A stretch of 64,000 bases of DNA from Arcicella rosea (GTDB lineage Bacteria; Bacteroidota; Bacteroidia; Cytophagales; Spirosomataceae). The notes below the pieces were generated by a model that was not told the DNA's origin, made no database searches, and saw only the letters and a program-made list of their open reading frames with translations. The position numbers and the translations under genes were made by a program. Below are positions 55,583-64,000 of the stretch, piece after piece. Location of the stretch: contig NZ_JBEUMS010000009.1 in the NCBI RefSeq assembly GCF_040543805.1, positions 62,001-126,000 of the forward strand, given 5' to 3'. The first letter of the stretch is position 1, and each line of letters begins with the position of its first letter.

Positions 55583-55627
55583 GTGATGAATTATGAATGA
55601 TGATTTTTGAATTTAAAATATTGATAT
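55583..55627. repeat. Heptad tract, nnnnTGA family
   Basis: About six 7-bp units whose last three bases are mostly TGA. The terminal 19 bp (55609-55627) are identical to 1409-1427. Confidence 0.75.
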
Positions 55628-55748
55628 GCTGGTGGTTAATTATAAAAATGGCGCTTGATTTTCATTCACAACTTATAATAATAGCCAAGAAAATCGAAGT
55701 TGAAATTTTCATTTTATCCTAAATCAGACCGTTAAAACCCACAAAAAC

Positions 55749-56288
55749 TTACTCACTCAACACATATAAATCTGCTAAATTTCTACCTAATCCATCGTAA
55801 TCTAAACCATAACCCAACACAAATTTATTTTCAATCTCGAATCCAATGTATTCAATCTCAATTGGTTGTTTCAAAGCTTCTGGTTTTTGGAAAAGCGTTG
55901 CGATGGTCAAAGAACTTGGATTTTGTGCCAACAATTGCTTTTTGATTTCAATCATCGTCAAACCAGTATCAATAATATCTTCAATAATGATAATATCACG
56001 ATTTTCGATGCTTTCTGACAAGCCCAAAATTTGATGTACTTTACCCGTAGATTCAGTTGCTTGATATGATGAAACTCTCAGAAAAGTAATTTCACAAGAA
56101 ACTGTGATGGATTTCATCAATTCGGCGGCAAACATAAAGGAACCATTCAAAATGGCTAAAAACAAAGGTTGTTTTCCCGCATAATCTTGATTGATGGATG
56201 AAGCGAGTGCAGCGATTCGCTTTTCTAAAACACTTTGTTCAATGAATACTTCAAAATGTTTGTCGTGTACTTGTATCGTGGATTTCAT
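55749..56288 (-). CDS. hpt: Hypoxanthine phosphoribosyltransferase
   Basis: This 179-residue purine salvage enzyme converts hypoxanthine and guanine to nucleotides using PRPP. It shows the family start HDKHFEVFIEQSVL, the PRPP-binding motif DIIIIEDIIDTGLTM (about 95-109), and the purine-binding region EYIGFEIENKFVLGYGLDYDGLGRNL. Length fits. The gene is single, with the downstream tract at 55583-55627. Confidence 0.94.
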   Translation of the reverse strand: MKSTIQVHDKHFEVFIEQSVLEKRIAALASSINQDYAGKQPLFLAILNGSFMFAAELMKSITVSCEITFLRVSSYQATESTGKVHQILGLSESIENRDIIIIEDIIDTGLTMIEIKKQLLAQNPSSLTIATLFQKPEALKQPIEIEYIGFEIENKFVLGYGLDYDGLGRNLADLYVLSE

Positions 56289-56480
56289 AAATACTTGATT
56301 GCTAATTTGTAAAAATACGCTAATCTAAAGAGCTAGCCAAATTGTTTAGAAAGCATTAAGCCTTACCGAAAACAGAATATCTATGAACATAACACTTTTT
56401 AATAATGCTTTTCGTTGTATCATTCGTTAGAGCAATACTTAAAATTTCCTTAAATTTACATCCAGAAAAGACAATCATCC

Positions 56481-57719
56481 ATGAAAAAAATATTTGATTT
56501 CTCGATTTATATAAAAGTATTCCTCTTGTGCTTTCTGATGTTTTCGCAACAGCAAATCGCCAATGCACAATGGTGGAAAGATACTGAAAAAGCAGAACAG
56601 GAGCGTTCAAAAGGAATGCTTTTGCTAACGGCTGAAGTTCAGATTGAAGCTACGCAGGCAATCAATCACATGTATAATTTTAAGTTTTACGAAGCCGAGC
56701 GTGAATTCAATTATTTGAAAGTAAAATATCCAGAACATCCACTGCCTGATTTTTTATTGGGTTTGATGGAATGGTGGAAAATCGTACCTAATACCGAAAA
56801 TGTAATTTACGACGAACGTTGTATTGATTACATGGATAAGAGTATTGAAAAAGCAGAAAAAATTTGGGATGATTCTGAAAACCCAGAAGCGGCTTTCTTT
56901 ATGGCAGCAGCTTATGCTTTTAAAGGACGTTTACATTCTGAAAGAAAACATTGGACGAAAGCTACTTTTGCTGCAAAAAATGCGCTGAAGTATCTCGACC
57001 GTTCAAGAAGTTTCTCTGATTTTAGTCCAGAATTAATGTTTGGCGACGGATTGTATAATTACTATTTTCATTATGTAAAAGAAAATTATGCCATGCTTCG
57101 TCCAGTACTTTGGTTGTTTCCAAAAGGTGATAAACCAAAAGGAATCAGTCAGTTAGAAAAAGTGAGCTATAATGCTTTTTACACACGTACAGAAGCCCGT
57201 TACTTTTTATTACAAATTTATGGCATGGAAAACATGAATGAAAAAGCCTTGAATTTGTCGAAATACACTTATGAAACTTATCCCGACAATCCGTTCTTTC
57301 AAAGATTTTATGCAAGAAGTGCTTTTGTAGCGGGTAGAGTAACGGAAGCCAAAACGATTGCCAAAAGTATTCTTCAAAAAATCGAAGAACATTATCCTGG
57401 TTACGAAGGCGTAAGTGGTAGATATGCTGCTTATATTTTGGGTTATTATGCCATGAATTATGATAGAGATGCCCAAGAAGCAAGAGCTTATTATCAAAAA
57501 ACGATAGATTTTGCCAAACAAACAGGTTCTACCAATTCAGGTTATTATTGGTCATCAATGATAGCTTTAGGAAAACTCGCTTCGCAAGAACAAGATTATG
57601 ATAAGGCAATTGAATACTTCAAACAAGTAATTGAAGATTCGGAACGTAAATCTTCGCAAAGAGAAGAAGCCAAAAAACTATTAACGGAAGCGAAAAAAGC
57701 GAGAAGAAAGAAAAAGTAA
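56481..57719 (+). CDS. Exported tetratricopeptide-repeat protein
   Basis: This 412-residue protein has a signal peptide (1-29, QIANAQ) and TPR-like helical pairs along its length (FYEAEREFNYLKVKYPEHPL, AFFMAAAYAFKGRL, NEKALNLSKYTYETYPDNPFF, AYYQKTIDFAKQTG, DYDKAIEYFKQVIEDSE). It ends with a basic tail (KKARRKKK). TPR proteins bind other proteins; the partner is not deducible. It is likely periplasmic or outer-membrane associated. A terminator follows at 57763-57796. Confidence 0.8.
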   Translation: MKKIFDFSIYIKVFLLCFLMFSQQQIANAQWWKDTEKAEQERSKGMLLLTAEVQIEATQAINHMYNFKFYEAEREFNYLKVKYPEHPLPDFLLGLMEWWKIVPNTENVIYDERCIDYMDKSIEKAEKIWDDSENPEAAFFMAAAYAFKGRLHSERKHWTKATFAAKNALKYLDRSRSFSDFSPELMFGDGLYNYYFHYVKENYAMLRPVLWLFPKGDKPKGISQLEKVSYNAFYTRTEARYFLLQIYGMENMNEKALNLSKYTYETYPDNPFFQRFYARSAFVAGRVTEAKTIAKSILQKIEEHYPGYEGVSGRYAAYILGYYAMNYDRDAQEARAYYQKTIDFAKQTGSTNSGYYWSSMIALGKLASQEQDYDKAIEYFKQVIEDSERKSSQREEAKKLLTEAKKARRKKK

Positions 57720-57762
57720 TGATTCACTCATGATAAAATCTTTCATAGATTTACTACAATAT

Positions 57763-57796
57763 AAAGCTCAGGCGCAAGTCTGGGCTTTTATTTTTT
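57763..57796 (+). terminator. Terminator after the TPR gene
   Basis: Arms AAAGCTCAG/CTGGGCTTT (one G-T pair) followed by a T-rich tail. Confidence 0.7.
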
Positions 57797-57972
57797 AATG
57801 CCTATTCCTCCAAATTTGTGATGAATTATTTGGGAAGTCTCATCATATTTGTCTATATTTAAAATTCATAATTATACAAATAAATGTACTTCTCGCTCTG
57901 TCCAGCAACTTTTATCGTTGAAAATTCATTACCTCTACTGTATTTCAAAACATTGAATCTATTTAACATATC

Positions 57973-60909
57973 ATGAAAGTTTCTACTTCTCAACCATTTC
58001 AAATCATTTATTCGATACTCAGCCACGAGTACCTCGGATACCTCTTTGAAGCTTTTATTGTTCAGCTCGACGATAAAGAAGAACTAACTTTATTGAACCA
58101 AAATGTTTCAATAAAAAACATCAACGAGTTTGCACACGGTTTAGATAAAATTGATTTACAACTCGTAAAACTGATAAATTCTCTTCAATCAGAAAATATT
58201 TATAAAAAATTTGTAGGCTCAAAAAAACGCTCTGTCGTCGATTTTTTCTTGAAAGTATATGACCCACAAAAGGGAGAAAAAGCTTTGCAAGAAATGATTG
58301 CTGTTTATGTAGAAAAAGTAAAAGCAGAAATGTTGCCTTTGTTGCTTGGAAAAAAACTGTTCATCATGGGCAGTGATGGTAATCCGATTTGGCAACAAGT
58401 AGAAGTATTACCCGAAAAAGCAACCGTACTTTTTCATTTCATGAGAAATACCGACAATACACATTATTTCCCTACGATTAAATATGCGGGTTCTAAAGTG
58501 GATTTTCAATATAAAAATGCCTTTATTGTTTGCGATGAACCCGCTTGGATTATCATCGAAAACAAACTTTACCATTTTGCGAAAGAAGTAGATGGCAAGA
58601 AATTACGTCCTTTCTTACAAAAACGATTTATCGTTATTCCTAAAACGTTAGAAGAAGATTATTATCGAAAATTTGTTTCATCAATCATCACTATGTTTGA
58701 TGTTTATGCAAAAGGTTTTGAAATTCGTTCAGAAGCATACTCAGGTATTCCAATTTTGAATCTTGCCGAAAATAAAAGCCTTCAAGCTGTACTAAGCGAT
58801 AATGATGAAGCTGATTTTCAGAAAGATGAAGACATAGAATTATCAATAAGCTTGGCTTTTCAGTATGGAGAATATGCTTTTAAGTTTGATAGTTTTTCAA
58901 CTGAAGTAAATGTAAGCATGGAAAAAAAGGGTGATGACTACGTTTTCCATAAAGTACGAAGAGATTTAACTTTCGAAAAATCTACTTTGGCAATGCTTGA
59001 TACTTTGGGTTTAGAGCTTAAAAACGGTAAAATGATTTTACCAAAAAGTGAAGCTTTTGCTTGGATTCAGAAGAATTATCATGCCTTAACCGAAGCTGGT
59101 TTTGCCATAGAACAAAGTGTAGAAGACGATGGCAAAAAGTATTTCTTGGGTTATTCGAACATAGAAGTAAATATTACAGAAGGCAACGATTGGTTCGATA
59201 TCAATGCCATTGTCCATTTTGGAGATTTTGAAATTCCTTTTCTGAAACTTCGTAATTTGATTTTACAGAAAAAGAAAGAATTTACCTTACCCAACGGTGA
59301 AATTGCAGTAATTCCCGAAGTTTGGTTTACACAATATTCCGAACTATTTGCTTTTGTAGAACATCACACAGAAAGAGACGGCTTTATTCTGAAAAAGCAT
59401 CATCTTTCATTGGTGCAAGATTTACAAAGTGAATCGTTGGCGACGGCAGTACTCAGCAGGAAGTTAGAGAAATTAAGAGATTTCGATGAAATCCATGCTT
59501 ATGATTTGCCGAAAGGTTTCAAAGGAAGTTTGCGTCCATACCAAAAAGCGGGCTACGATTGGATGCGCTTTTTGAACGATTACCATTTTGGAGGTTGCTT
59601 GGCAGATGATATGGGTTTAGGAAAGACCGTGCAAACTTTAACCTTATTGCAATCGCAAAAAGAGCAAAAAATAGCGCAACCAAGTTTATTGATTTTGCCT
59701 ACTTCCTTGATTTATAATTGGGAAATGGAAGCCCATAAGTTCACGCCTGAACTAAAAATATTAACTTATACAGGTACTTATCGGGATAAAAACATTGAAG
59801 TATTTGATAATTATGATGTTGTACTGACAACCTACGGCATTATCAGGATTGATATTGATTTACTGAAAAACTACCGTTTCAACTATGTGATTTTGGATGA
59901 ATCGCAAGCGATAAAAAATCCTTCTTCTTATATCACCAAAGCGGTAATGCAATTGAATTCAAAGAATCGCTTGGTACTTACTGGAACGCCACTTGAAAAT
60001 AGCACGATGGATTTATGGTCGCAAATGACTTTCATTAATCCGGGATTGTTGGGTTCTCAGCATTTTTTTAGAAATGAATTTCAAGTTCCGATTGAAAAAA
60101 AAGGAGATGATACGAAAATCCATCGTTTGTATTCAATTATCAAACCTTTTATGTTGCGAAGACATAAATCGCAAGTAGCGACAGAATTGCCTCCGAAGAT
60201 AGAGAGTATTCATTATGCACAAATGTCGGAACAACAAGAACGTGAATACGAAGAAGCGAAATCTTATTTCAGAAACTTGATTTTAGCACATATCGACGAG
60301 CAAGGAATGGCGATGTCGCAAATGATTGTGTTACAAGGTTTAACCAAACTGAGACAATTGGCGAATCATCCAAGAATGGTTGATACTGAGTATGAAGGAG
60401 ATTCTGGGAAGTTGGAAGACGTAATGGATAAACTAGAATCTATTTTAGGAAAAGGACATAAAGTGTTGATTTTTAGTCAATTTGTAAAACATCTTGACCT
60501 TTTCAGAGAACGCCTCGATAAAGAAGCTCGTCCTTATGCTTATTTGGATGGAAGTACCCACGACCGACAAGCACAAGTAGAAAAATTCCAACAAAATGAA
60601 AACATACAGATTTTCTTGATTTCGTTAAAAGCTGGAGGTTTGGGACTTAATCTTACCGCTGCCGATTATGTCTTTATTTTAGACCCTTGGTGGAACCCTG
60701 CAATTGAGGCACAGGCCATCGACAGAGCGCATAGAATTGGGCAAGTAAATACAGTATTTACCTATAAATTCATCACAAAAAATACCGTTGAAGAAAAGAT
60801 TTTGGCATTACAACAAAGCAAACAACGCCTTGCCAATGAATTAATTACAACCGAAGAAAGCTTTGTGAAATCTTTAACCAAAGACGATGTTTTGGCTTTG
60901 TTAGAGTAA
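57973..60909 (+). CDS. SNF2-family DNA-dependent ATPase/helicase
   Basis: This 978-residue protein has an unrecognised N-terminal half (about 1-520) and a complete SNF2 helicase core: motif I LADDMGLGKTVQTL (about 540-555), motif II ILDESQAIKN, motif III LVLTGTPLEN, and the second RecA lobe with VLIFSQFVKHLDLF, SLKAGGLGLNLTAADYV and QAIDRAHRIGQ. Bacterial members act with RNA polymerase (HepA/RapA-like) or DNA repair; this one has no zinc finger typical of RapA. Full length by comparison with bacterial SNF2. The last bases overlap the convergent small membrane gene. Confidence 0.93.
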   Translation: MKVSTSQPFQIIYSILSHEYLGYLFEAFIVQLDDKEELTLLNQNVSIKNINEFAHGLDKIDLQLVKLINSLQSENIYKKFVGSKKRSVVDFFLKVYDPQKGEKALQEMIAVYVEKVKAEMLPLLLGKKLFIMGSDGNPIWQQVEVLPEKATVLFHFMRNTDNTHYFPTIKYAGSKVDFQYKNAFIVCDEPAWIIIENKLYHFAKEVDGKKLRPFLQKRFIVIPKTLEEDYYRKFVSSIITMFDVYAKGFEIRSEAYSGIPILNLAENKSLQAVLSDNDEADFQKDEDIELSISLAFQYGEYAFKFDSFSTEVNVSMEKKGDDYVFHKVRRDLTFEKSTLAMLDTLGLELKNGKMILPKSEAFAWIQKNYHALTEAGFAIEQSVEDDGKKYFLGYSNIEVNITEGNDWFDINAIVHFGDFEIPFLKLRNLILQKKKEFTLPNGEIAVIPEVWFTQYSELFAFVEHHTERDGFILKKHHLSLVQDLQSESLATAVLSRKLEKLRDFDEIHAYDLPKGFKGSLRPYQKAGYDWMRFLNDYHFGGCLADDMGLGKTVQTLTLLQSQKEQKIAQPSLLILPTSLIYNWEMEAHKFTPELKILTYTGTYRDKNIEVFDNYDVVLTTYGIIRIDIDLLKNYRFNYVILDESQAIKNPSSYITKAVMQLNSKNRLVLTGTPLENSTMDLWSQMTFINPGLLGSQHFFRNEFQVPIEKKGDDTKIHRLYSIIKPFMLRRHKSQVATELPPKIESIHYAQMSEQQEREYEEAKSYFRNLILAHIDEQGMAMSQMIVLQGLTKLRQLANHPRMVDTEYEGDSGKLEDVMDKLESILGKGHKVLIFSQFVKHLDLFRERLDKEARPYAYLDGSTHDRQAQVEKFQQNENIQIFLISLKAGGLGLNLTAADYVFILDPWWNPAIEAQAIDRAHRIGQVNTVFTYKFITKNTVEEKILALQQSKQRLANELITTEESFVKSLTKDDVLALLE

Positions 60910-61164
60910 ATTTTTCTTTTTCTCCGAACTAACCAATTTGTCAAATTTCATTTTCATGAAATACGTTAAAATCGTTAAAATGATTGTGATAATAATTCCT
61001 TCTTCAAGATAATTAGCACTTGTATTGGCAGGTGCTGAATACCAAACATAAATTAAAAAGGCTATTAAGATAATTTCTGCAAAGAAAAACACAGATAGAA
61101 TCCCGACGATAAGGGATAATAAAAGAGGTCTTAGTTTATCGAAAATTGATTTCTTTTTTTCCAT
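60901..61164 (-). CDS. Small two-segment membrane protein
   Basis: This 87-residue protein has two hydrophobic segments (about 10-42 and 50-66) and a basic C-terminus, so it is an inner-membrane protein. I know no family. The stop overlaps the SNF2 gene by nine bases on the opposite strand. Confidence 0.5.
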   Translation of the reverse strand: MEKKKSIFDKLRPLLLSLIVGILSVFFFAEIILIAFLIYVWYSAPANTSANYLEEGIIITIILTILTYFMKMKFDKLVSSEKKKNLL

Positions 61165-61176
61165 TTTTCAAAAAAA

Positions 61177-61199
61177 TAGGCGGATTGAAAACCCGCCTT
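61177..61199 (-). terminator. Terminator after the barrel gene
   Basis: Arms AGGCGG/CCGCCT with an A-rich loop and, on the minus strand, a T-run, downstream of the stop codon at 61223. Confidence 0.7.
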
Positions 61200-61222
61200 A
61201 TGTGATTGTAATAAAGTATTCT

Positions 61223-61789
61223 TTAGAAGAAAAATCCACCAACACGTAATACCAACGGACTGCCGTAAGGAGAATTATACTCTTTGTAAGTAAAATTGTA
61301 TAAGGCTGTAATCTGAAAACCGCCAAAACCAACGCCAATTCCAGCTAAAGTTTGAACAGGATACTCATAAGAATTGCCAGCTTGTTTGTAATAATACTTT
61401 TGCAATTCTGCTTGAGCAAACATATTAGAGGCAATATCATCTAAAAAATGTAAACGATACTGTCCGAAAACTCTTGGCCCGTATTGATTTAGCGAAGCAA
61501 AGTTTCTTTGTTTGTAATATTGATAGTCAACCGCAACACCAACGATAAAATCATTAGTAGCTTGATAACCAACCATCGGCGAAATACCAATTACTGTTGG
61601 GTTTCCGAATTGCAACCCGCCAAGTCCGCCACCAAAACGTATTCTTTGGCTAAAAGGTAAATCTCTAACATCTTGTTCTTCGTCTAAATCTCGAACAGAA
61701 CTATCTTGTTTAATAACAACAGGAGCTTGTGAATAAGAAGTAGTATAAGCAGTAATAGAGATTAGAATGATAAAAAGTAATTTTTGCAT
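61223..61789 (-). CDS. Small outer-membrane beta-barrel protein
   Basis: This 188-residue protein has a signal peptide (1-20, ...TTSYSQ) and strand-like aromatic segments (RIRFGGGLGGLQFG, FIVGVAVDYQYYK, GPRVFGQYRLHF, MFAQAELQKYYYKQ, IGVGFGGFQITALYNFTYKEY, LVLRVGGFFF), ending in a terminal aromatic residue, as expected for a small outer-membrane barrel. The role is unknown. Confidence 0.68.
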   Translation of the reverse strand: MQKLLFIILISITAYTTSYSQAPVVIKQDSSVRDLDEEQDVRDLPFSQRIRFGGGLGGLQFGNPTVIGISPMVGYQATNDFIVGVAVDYQYYKQRNFASLNQYGPRVFGQYRLHFLDDIASNMFAQAELQKYYYKQAGNSYEYPVQTLAGIGVGFGGFQITALYNFTYKEYNSPYGSPLVLRVGGFFF

Positions 61790-61978
61790 GGTTATATTTT
61801 ATTTTTTCTTAGAAACGTTGATAGAATCTGCTAATTTAACGCAAAGATTATCTATTTTCTTGTAAAGCACGAAACAATCTTTTTAGAAAACTTGTCTCCA
61901 AGTAAATAGGTTTATTTTCTTGCCTCTTTTATCATTATTTGATTGTTGAAAAGCCAATTTTCACAGTTCAGAATTTCT

Positions 61979-61986
61979 TATCTTTG
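61979..61986 (+). promoter_or_regulatory. -7 promoter element five bases from the uvrA start
   Basis: TATCTTTG ends at 61986, five bases before the uvrA ATG at 61991; TTTT lies 17 bp upstream (61958-61961). The predicted transcript would begin at the start codon. Confidence 0.65.
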
Positions 61987-61990
61987 TTTC

Positions 61991-64000
61991 ATGAACAATA
62001 CCGAAATCATCAACCAGAATCATACTGCATTTGAAGACCTTGACCCTAAACGTTTTATCATCATCAAAGGGGCAAGAGTAAACAATCTAAAAAATATTGA
62101 TGTTGCCATTCCTCGCAACAAACTGGTCGTGATTACGGGTTTGTCGGGTTCGGGAAAATCGTCCTTGGCTTTTGATACACTTTTTGCCGAGGGGCAACGA
62201 ATGTACGTTGAAAGTTTAAGTTCTTATACTCGTCAATTCTTAGGGCGAATGGAAAAACCTGATGTCGATTACATCAAAGGGATTTCGCCAGCCATTGCTA
62301 TCGAACAAAAAGTGTCGAGTAAAAATCCACGTTCTACCGTGGGAACAACTACCGAAATTTACGATTATCTCAAATTACTTTTTGCTAGAATTGGAACAAC
62401 GTTTTCGCCTATTTCTGGAAAAGAAGTACGGAAAGACACCGTTACAGACGTCGTGAATTATTTGTTTACAAAAGACGAAGGACAAAGAGTAATGGTGTTG
62501 TCGCCATTGTATTTGAAAGAAGGACGCAAGCTTTCAGAAGAAATGAAAATTCTACTTCAAAAGGGCTATACTCGTATTGTGGTTGATGGTGAAACCAAAT
62601 TTTTAGAAGAACTTTTGGACGATAAAGCAGCACTTAAAAATTTGCCTGCGATAGATTTATTCAGTAATAATTATAAAATCCTCATCGACCGTGTGGTGAT
62701 AAAAAAAGAAGCCGACGGACAACCTGAGGAGGAAACGCAATTTCGTCTTTCAGATTCTATTCAAACGGCTTTTTTTGAAGGAAATGGTACTTGCTTTGTC
62801 GAAATTGTAGGTGATGAAACGAAAGTATTCTCCGACCGTTTTGAAGCCGATGGAATTGTTTTTGAAGAACCTTCTTTGAATTTACTCAGCTTTAACAATC
62901 CTTATGGTGCTTGTAAACGTTGTGAAGGTTTTGGTAGAATTCTCGGACTCGACCCTGATTTAATCATTCCCGATAAAGGTGTTTCGATTTATGAAGGAGC
63001 GATTGCTCCGTGGAGAACCGATAAAATGAGCGAATGGCTGATTCCATTATTGAAAAATGGTGCAAAATTCGATTTCCCAATTCATCGACCTTACAAAGAT
63101 TTAACCGACGAGCAAAAGGAACTACTCTGGACGGGAAATGAATATTTTCAAGGTCTGGATGATTTCTTTGCGATGCTGGAAAAAGAAACCCACAAAATCC
63201 AGTACAGAGTAATGCTTTCACGCTATCGTGGGCGAACTACTTGCCCAGATTGCAAAGGTTCACGTTTGCGAAAAGATGCAGGTTATGTAAAAATCGAAGG
63301 AAAATCAATCATTGATTTGGTACTTATGCCTTTGAGTGATGTTAGTGATTTCTTCAAAAATTTAGATTTGCCTGATTATCAATATGGCGTTTCTAAAAGA
63401 ATTTTAGTAGAAATAGAAACTCGTTTGGAGTACATGGAGAAAGTTGGTTTGGGCTATTTAACACTCAATCGTTTGTCTTCAACACTTTCGGGAGGTGAAT
63501 TTCAACGCATCAAATTGGCTACTTCTTTGGGAAGTGCCTTGGTGGGGTCAATGTATATTTTAGATGAACCGTCTATCGGTTTGCATCCGAGAGATACGCA
63601 GAGATTAGTTTCAGTCTTGGAGTCTTTGCGAGACATGGGCAATACGGTAATCGTGGTGGAACACGAAGAAGAAGTAATGCGTGCAGCTGACCAAATTATT
63701 GATATTGGTCCAGATGCTGGGAGTAATGGTGGAAAATTGGTTTTTCAAGGAAACTGGGAAACTATTAATGATATTGAAGCGAAAGCAAAACCAGAAGCTG
63801 GGTTTTCGCACACGATTAATTTTTTAACAGGACACGATACCATAGAAGTACCCAAATTCCGTAGAAAATCAACCAGTTTTATTGAAGTAAAAGGTGCTTA
63901 CGAAAATAATTTAAAGGACGTTAGTGTTAAGTTTCCTTTGGGAATTTTGACGGCTGTAACAGGCGTAAGTGGTTCTGGAAAATCTACGTTAATTCGTAAA
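61991..64000 (+). CDS. uvrA: UvrABC system protein A, N-terminal 670 residues (3' end outside window)
   Basis: UvrA recognises DNA damage with UvrB in nucleotide excision repair. The frame is open from ATG 61991 to the window edge. The first ATPase has Walker A GLSGSGKSS (from residue 50), then AEGQRMYVESLSSYTRQFLG, the UvrB-binding region, and the zinc-binding CKRC and CPDC pairs. The signature LSGGEFQRIKLATSL and LDEPSIGLHPRD lie near residue 500-525, and a second Walker A GVSGSGKST at the end. The first 22 residues before IIIKGARVNNL are longer than usual. The ATG lies five bases after a -7 promoter element, so a leaderless transcript is likely. Confidence 0.96.
   Translation, partial: MNNTEIINQNHTAFEDLDPKRFIIIKGARVNNLKNIDVAIPRNKLVVITGLSGSGKSSLAFDTLFAEGQRMYVESLSSYTRQFLGRMEKPDVDYIKGISPAIAIEQKVSSKNPRSTVGTTTEIYDYLKLLFARIGTTFSPISGKEVRKDTVTDVVNYLFTKDEGQRVMVLSPLYLKEGRKLSEEMKILLQKGYTRIVVDGETKFLEELLDDKAALKNLPAIDLFSNNYKILIDRVVIKKEADGQPEEETQFRLSDSIQTAFFEGNGTCFVEIVGDETKVFSDRFEADGIVFEEPSLNLLSFNNPYGACKRCEGFGRILGLDPDLIIPDKGVSIYEGAIAPWRTDKMSEWLIPLLKNGAKFDFPIHRPYKDLTDEQKELLWTGNEYFQGLDDFFAMLEKETHKIQYRVMLSRYRGRTTCPDCKGSRLRKDAGYVKIEGKSIIDLVLMPLSDVSDFFKNLDLPDYQYGVSKRILVEIETRLEYMEKVGLGYLTLNRLSSTLSGGEFQRIKLATSLGSALVGSMYILDEPSIGLHPRDTQRLVSVLESLRDMGNTVIVVEHEEEVMRAADQIIDIGPDAGSNGGKLVFQGNWETINDIEAKAKPEAGFSHTINFLTGHDTIEVPKFRRKSTSFIEVKGAYENNLKDVSVKFPLGILTAVTGVSGSGKSTLIRK

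Overview
The window looks like the chromosome of an AT-rich Bacteroidota, most likely a member of the Cytophagales. It carries the gliding lipoprotein gldB, a PorT-type outer-membrane barrel, two TonB-dependent receptors (one of the Oar type), many lipoproteins and a CrtZ-type carotenoid hydroxylase. Start codons lack Shine-Dalgarno sequences. Several genes are preceded by the Bacteroidota -7 element TAnnTTTG. No rRNA, tRNA, CRISPR array, transposase or prophage was seen. Most genes are ordinary chromosomal genes.

Layout. 0-8 kb: the end of a TonB receptor, a YncE-propeller/phosphoesterase lipoprotein and an Oar-like receptor. 8-17.4 kb: prfB with its programmed frameshift, a methyltransferase, lpdA, lipB, a PolB-like exonuclease, crtZ and a free-Met-R-sulfoxide reductase. 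17.4-27.3 kb: a YraN protein, a large M16 peptidase, a cytochrome/PHM-like two-copper lipoprotein, the potassium transporter kup with a sugar-nucleotide epimerase, and an AlbA_2 protein. 27.6-30.7 kb: the assimilatory sulfate operon cysH-cysD-cysN. 30.8-34.5 kb: an accessory-looking segment with an unknown protein, a KAP-type P-loop NTPase, a 21-bp-phased repeat array and an unknown helical protein. 34.7-54 kb: a Calx-beta lipoprotein, a GyrI-like protein, an AcuI-like reductase, glpK, a tricorn-type protease, an ABC exporter with an overlapping Fur-family gene, gldB, a PorT-like barrel, a SixA-like phosphatase, sppA, an ABC-F ATPase and glpD. 54-64 kb: an esterase, hpt, a TPR protein, a SNF2 helicase, small membrane proteins and the first 670 codons of uvrA.

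How genes fit together. glpK and glpD give the two steps from glycerol to dihydroxyacetone phosphate, but they lie 13 kb apart. cysN-cysD activates sulfate and cysH, of the iron-sulfur APS type, reduces it. lipB supplies octanoyl groups for lipoylated complexes whose E3 is lpdA.

The most unusual signal is not a gene. At least 17 tracts, almost all between genes, are built from degenerate words repeating every 7 bp. They fall into a few word families, sometimes fold back as inverted pairs, and often end exactly at a stop or start codon. Two denser arrays (8.5 kb and 33.4 kb) follow the same grid with 21-bp and 63-bp higher-order periods. The 33.4-kb array holds 13 boxes ending in CAAT at almost perfect 21-bp spacing, next to an AT-rich stretch and a 16-bp palindrome. 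Several compound palindromes and two apparently leaderless promoters add to the non-coding interest.
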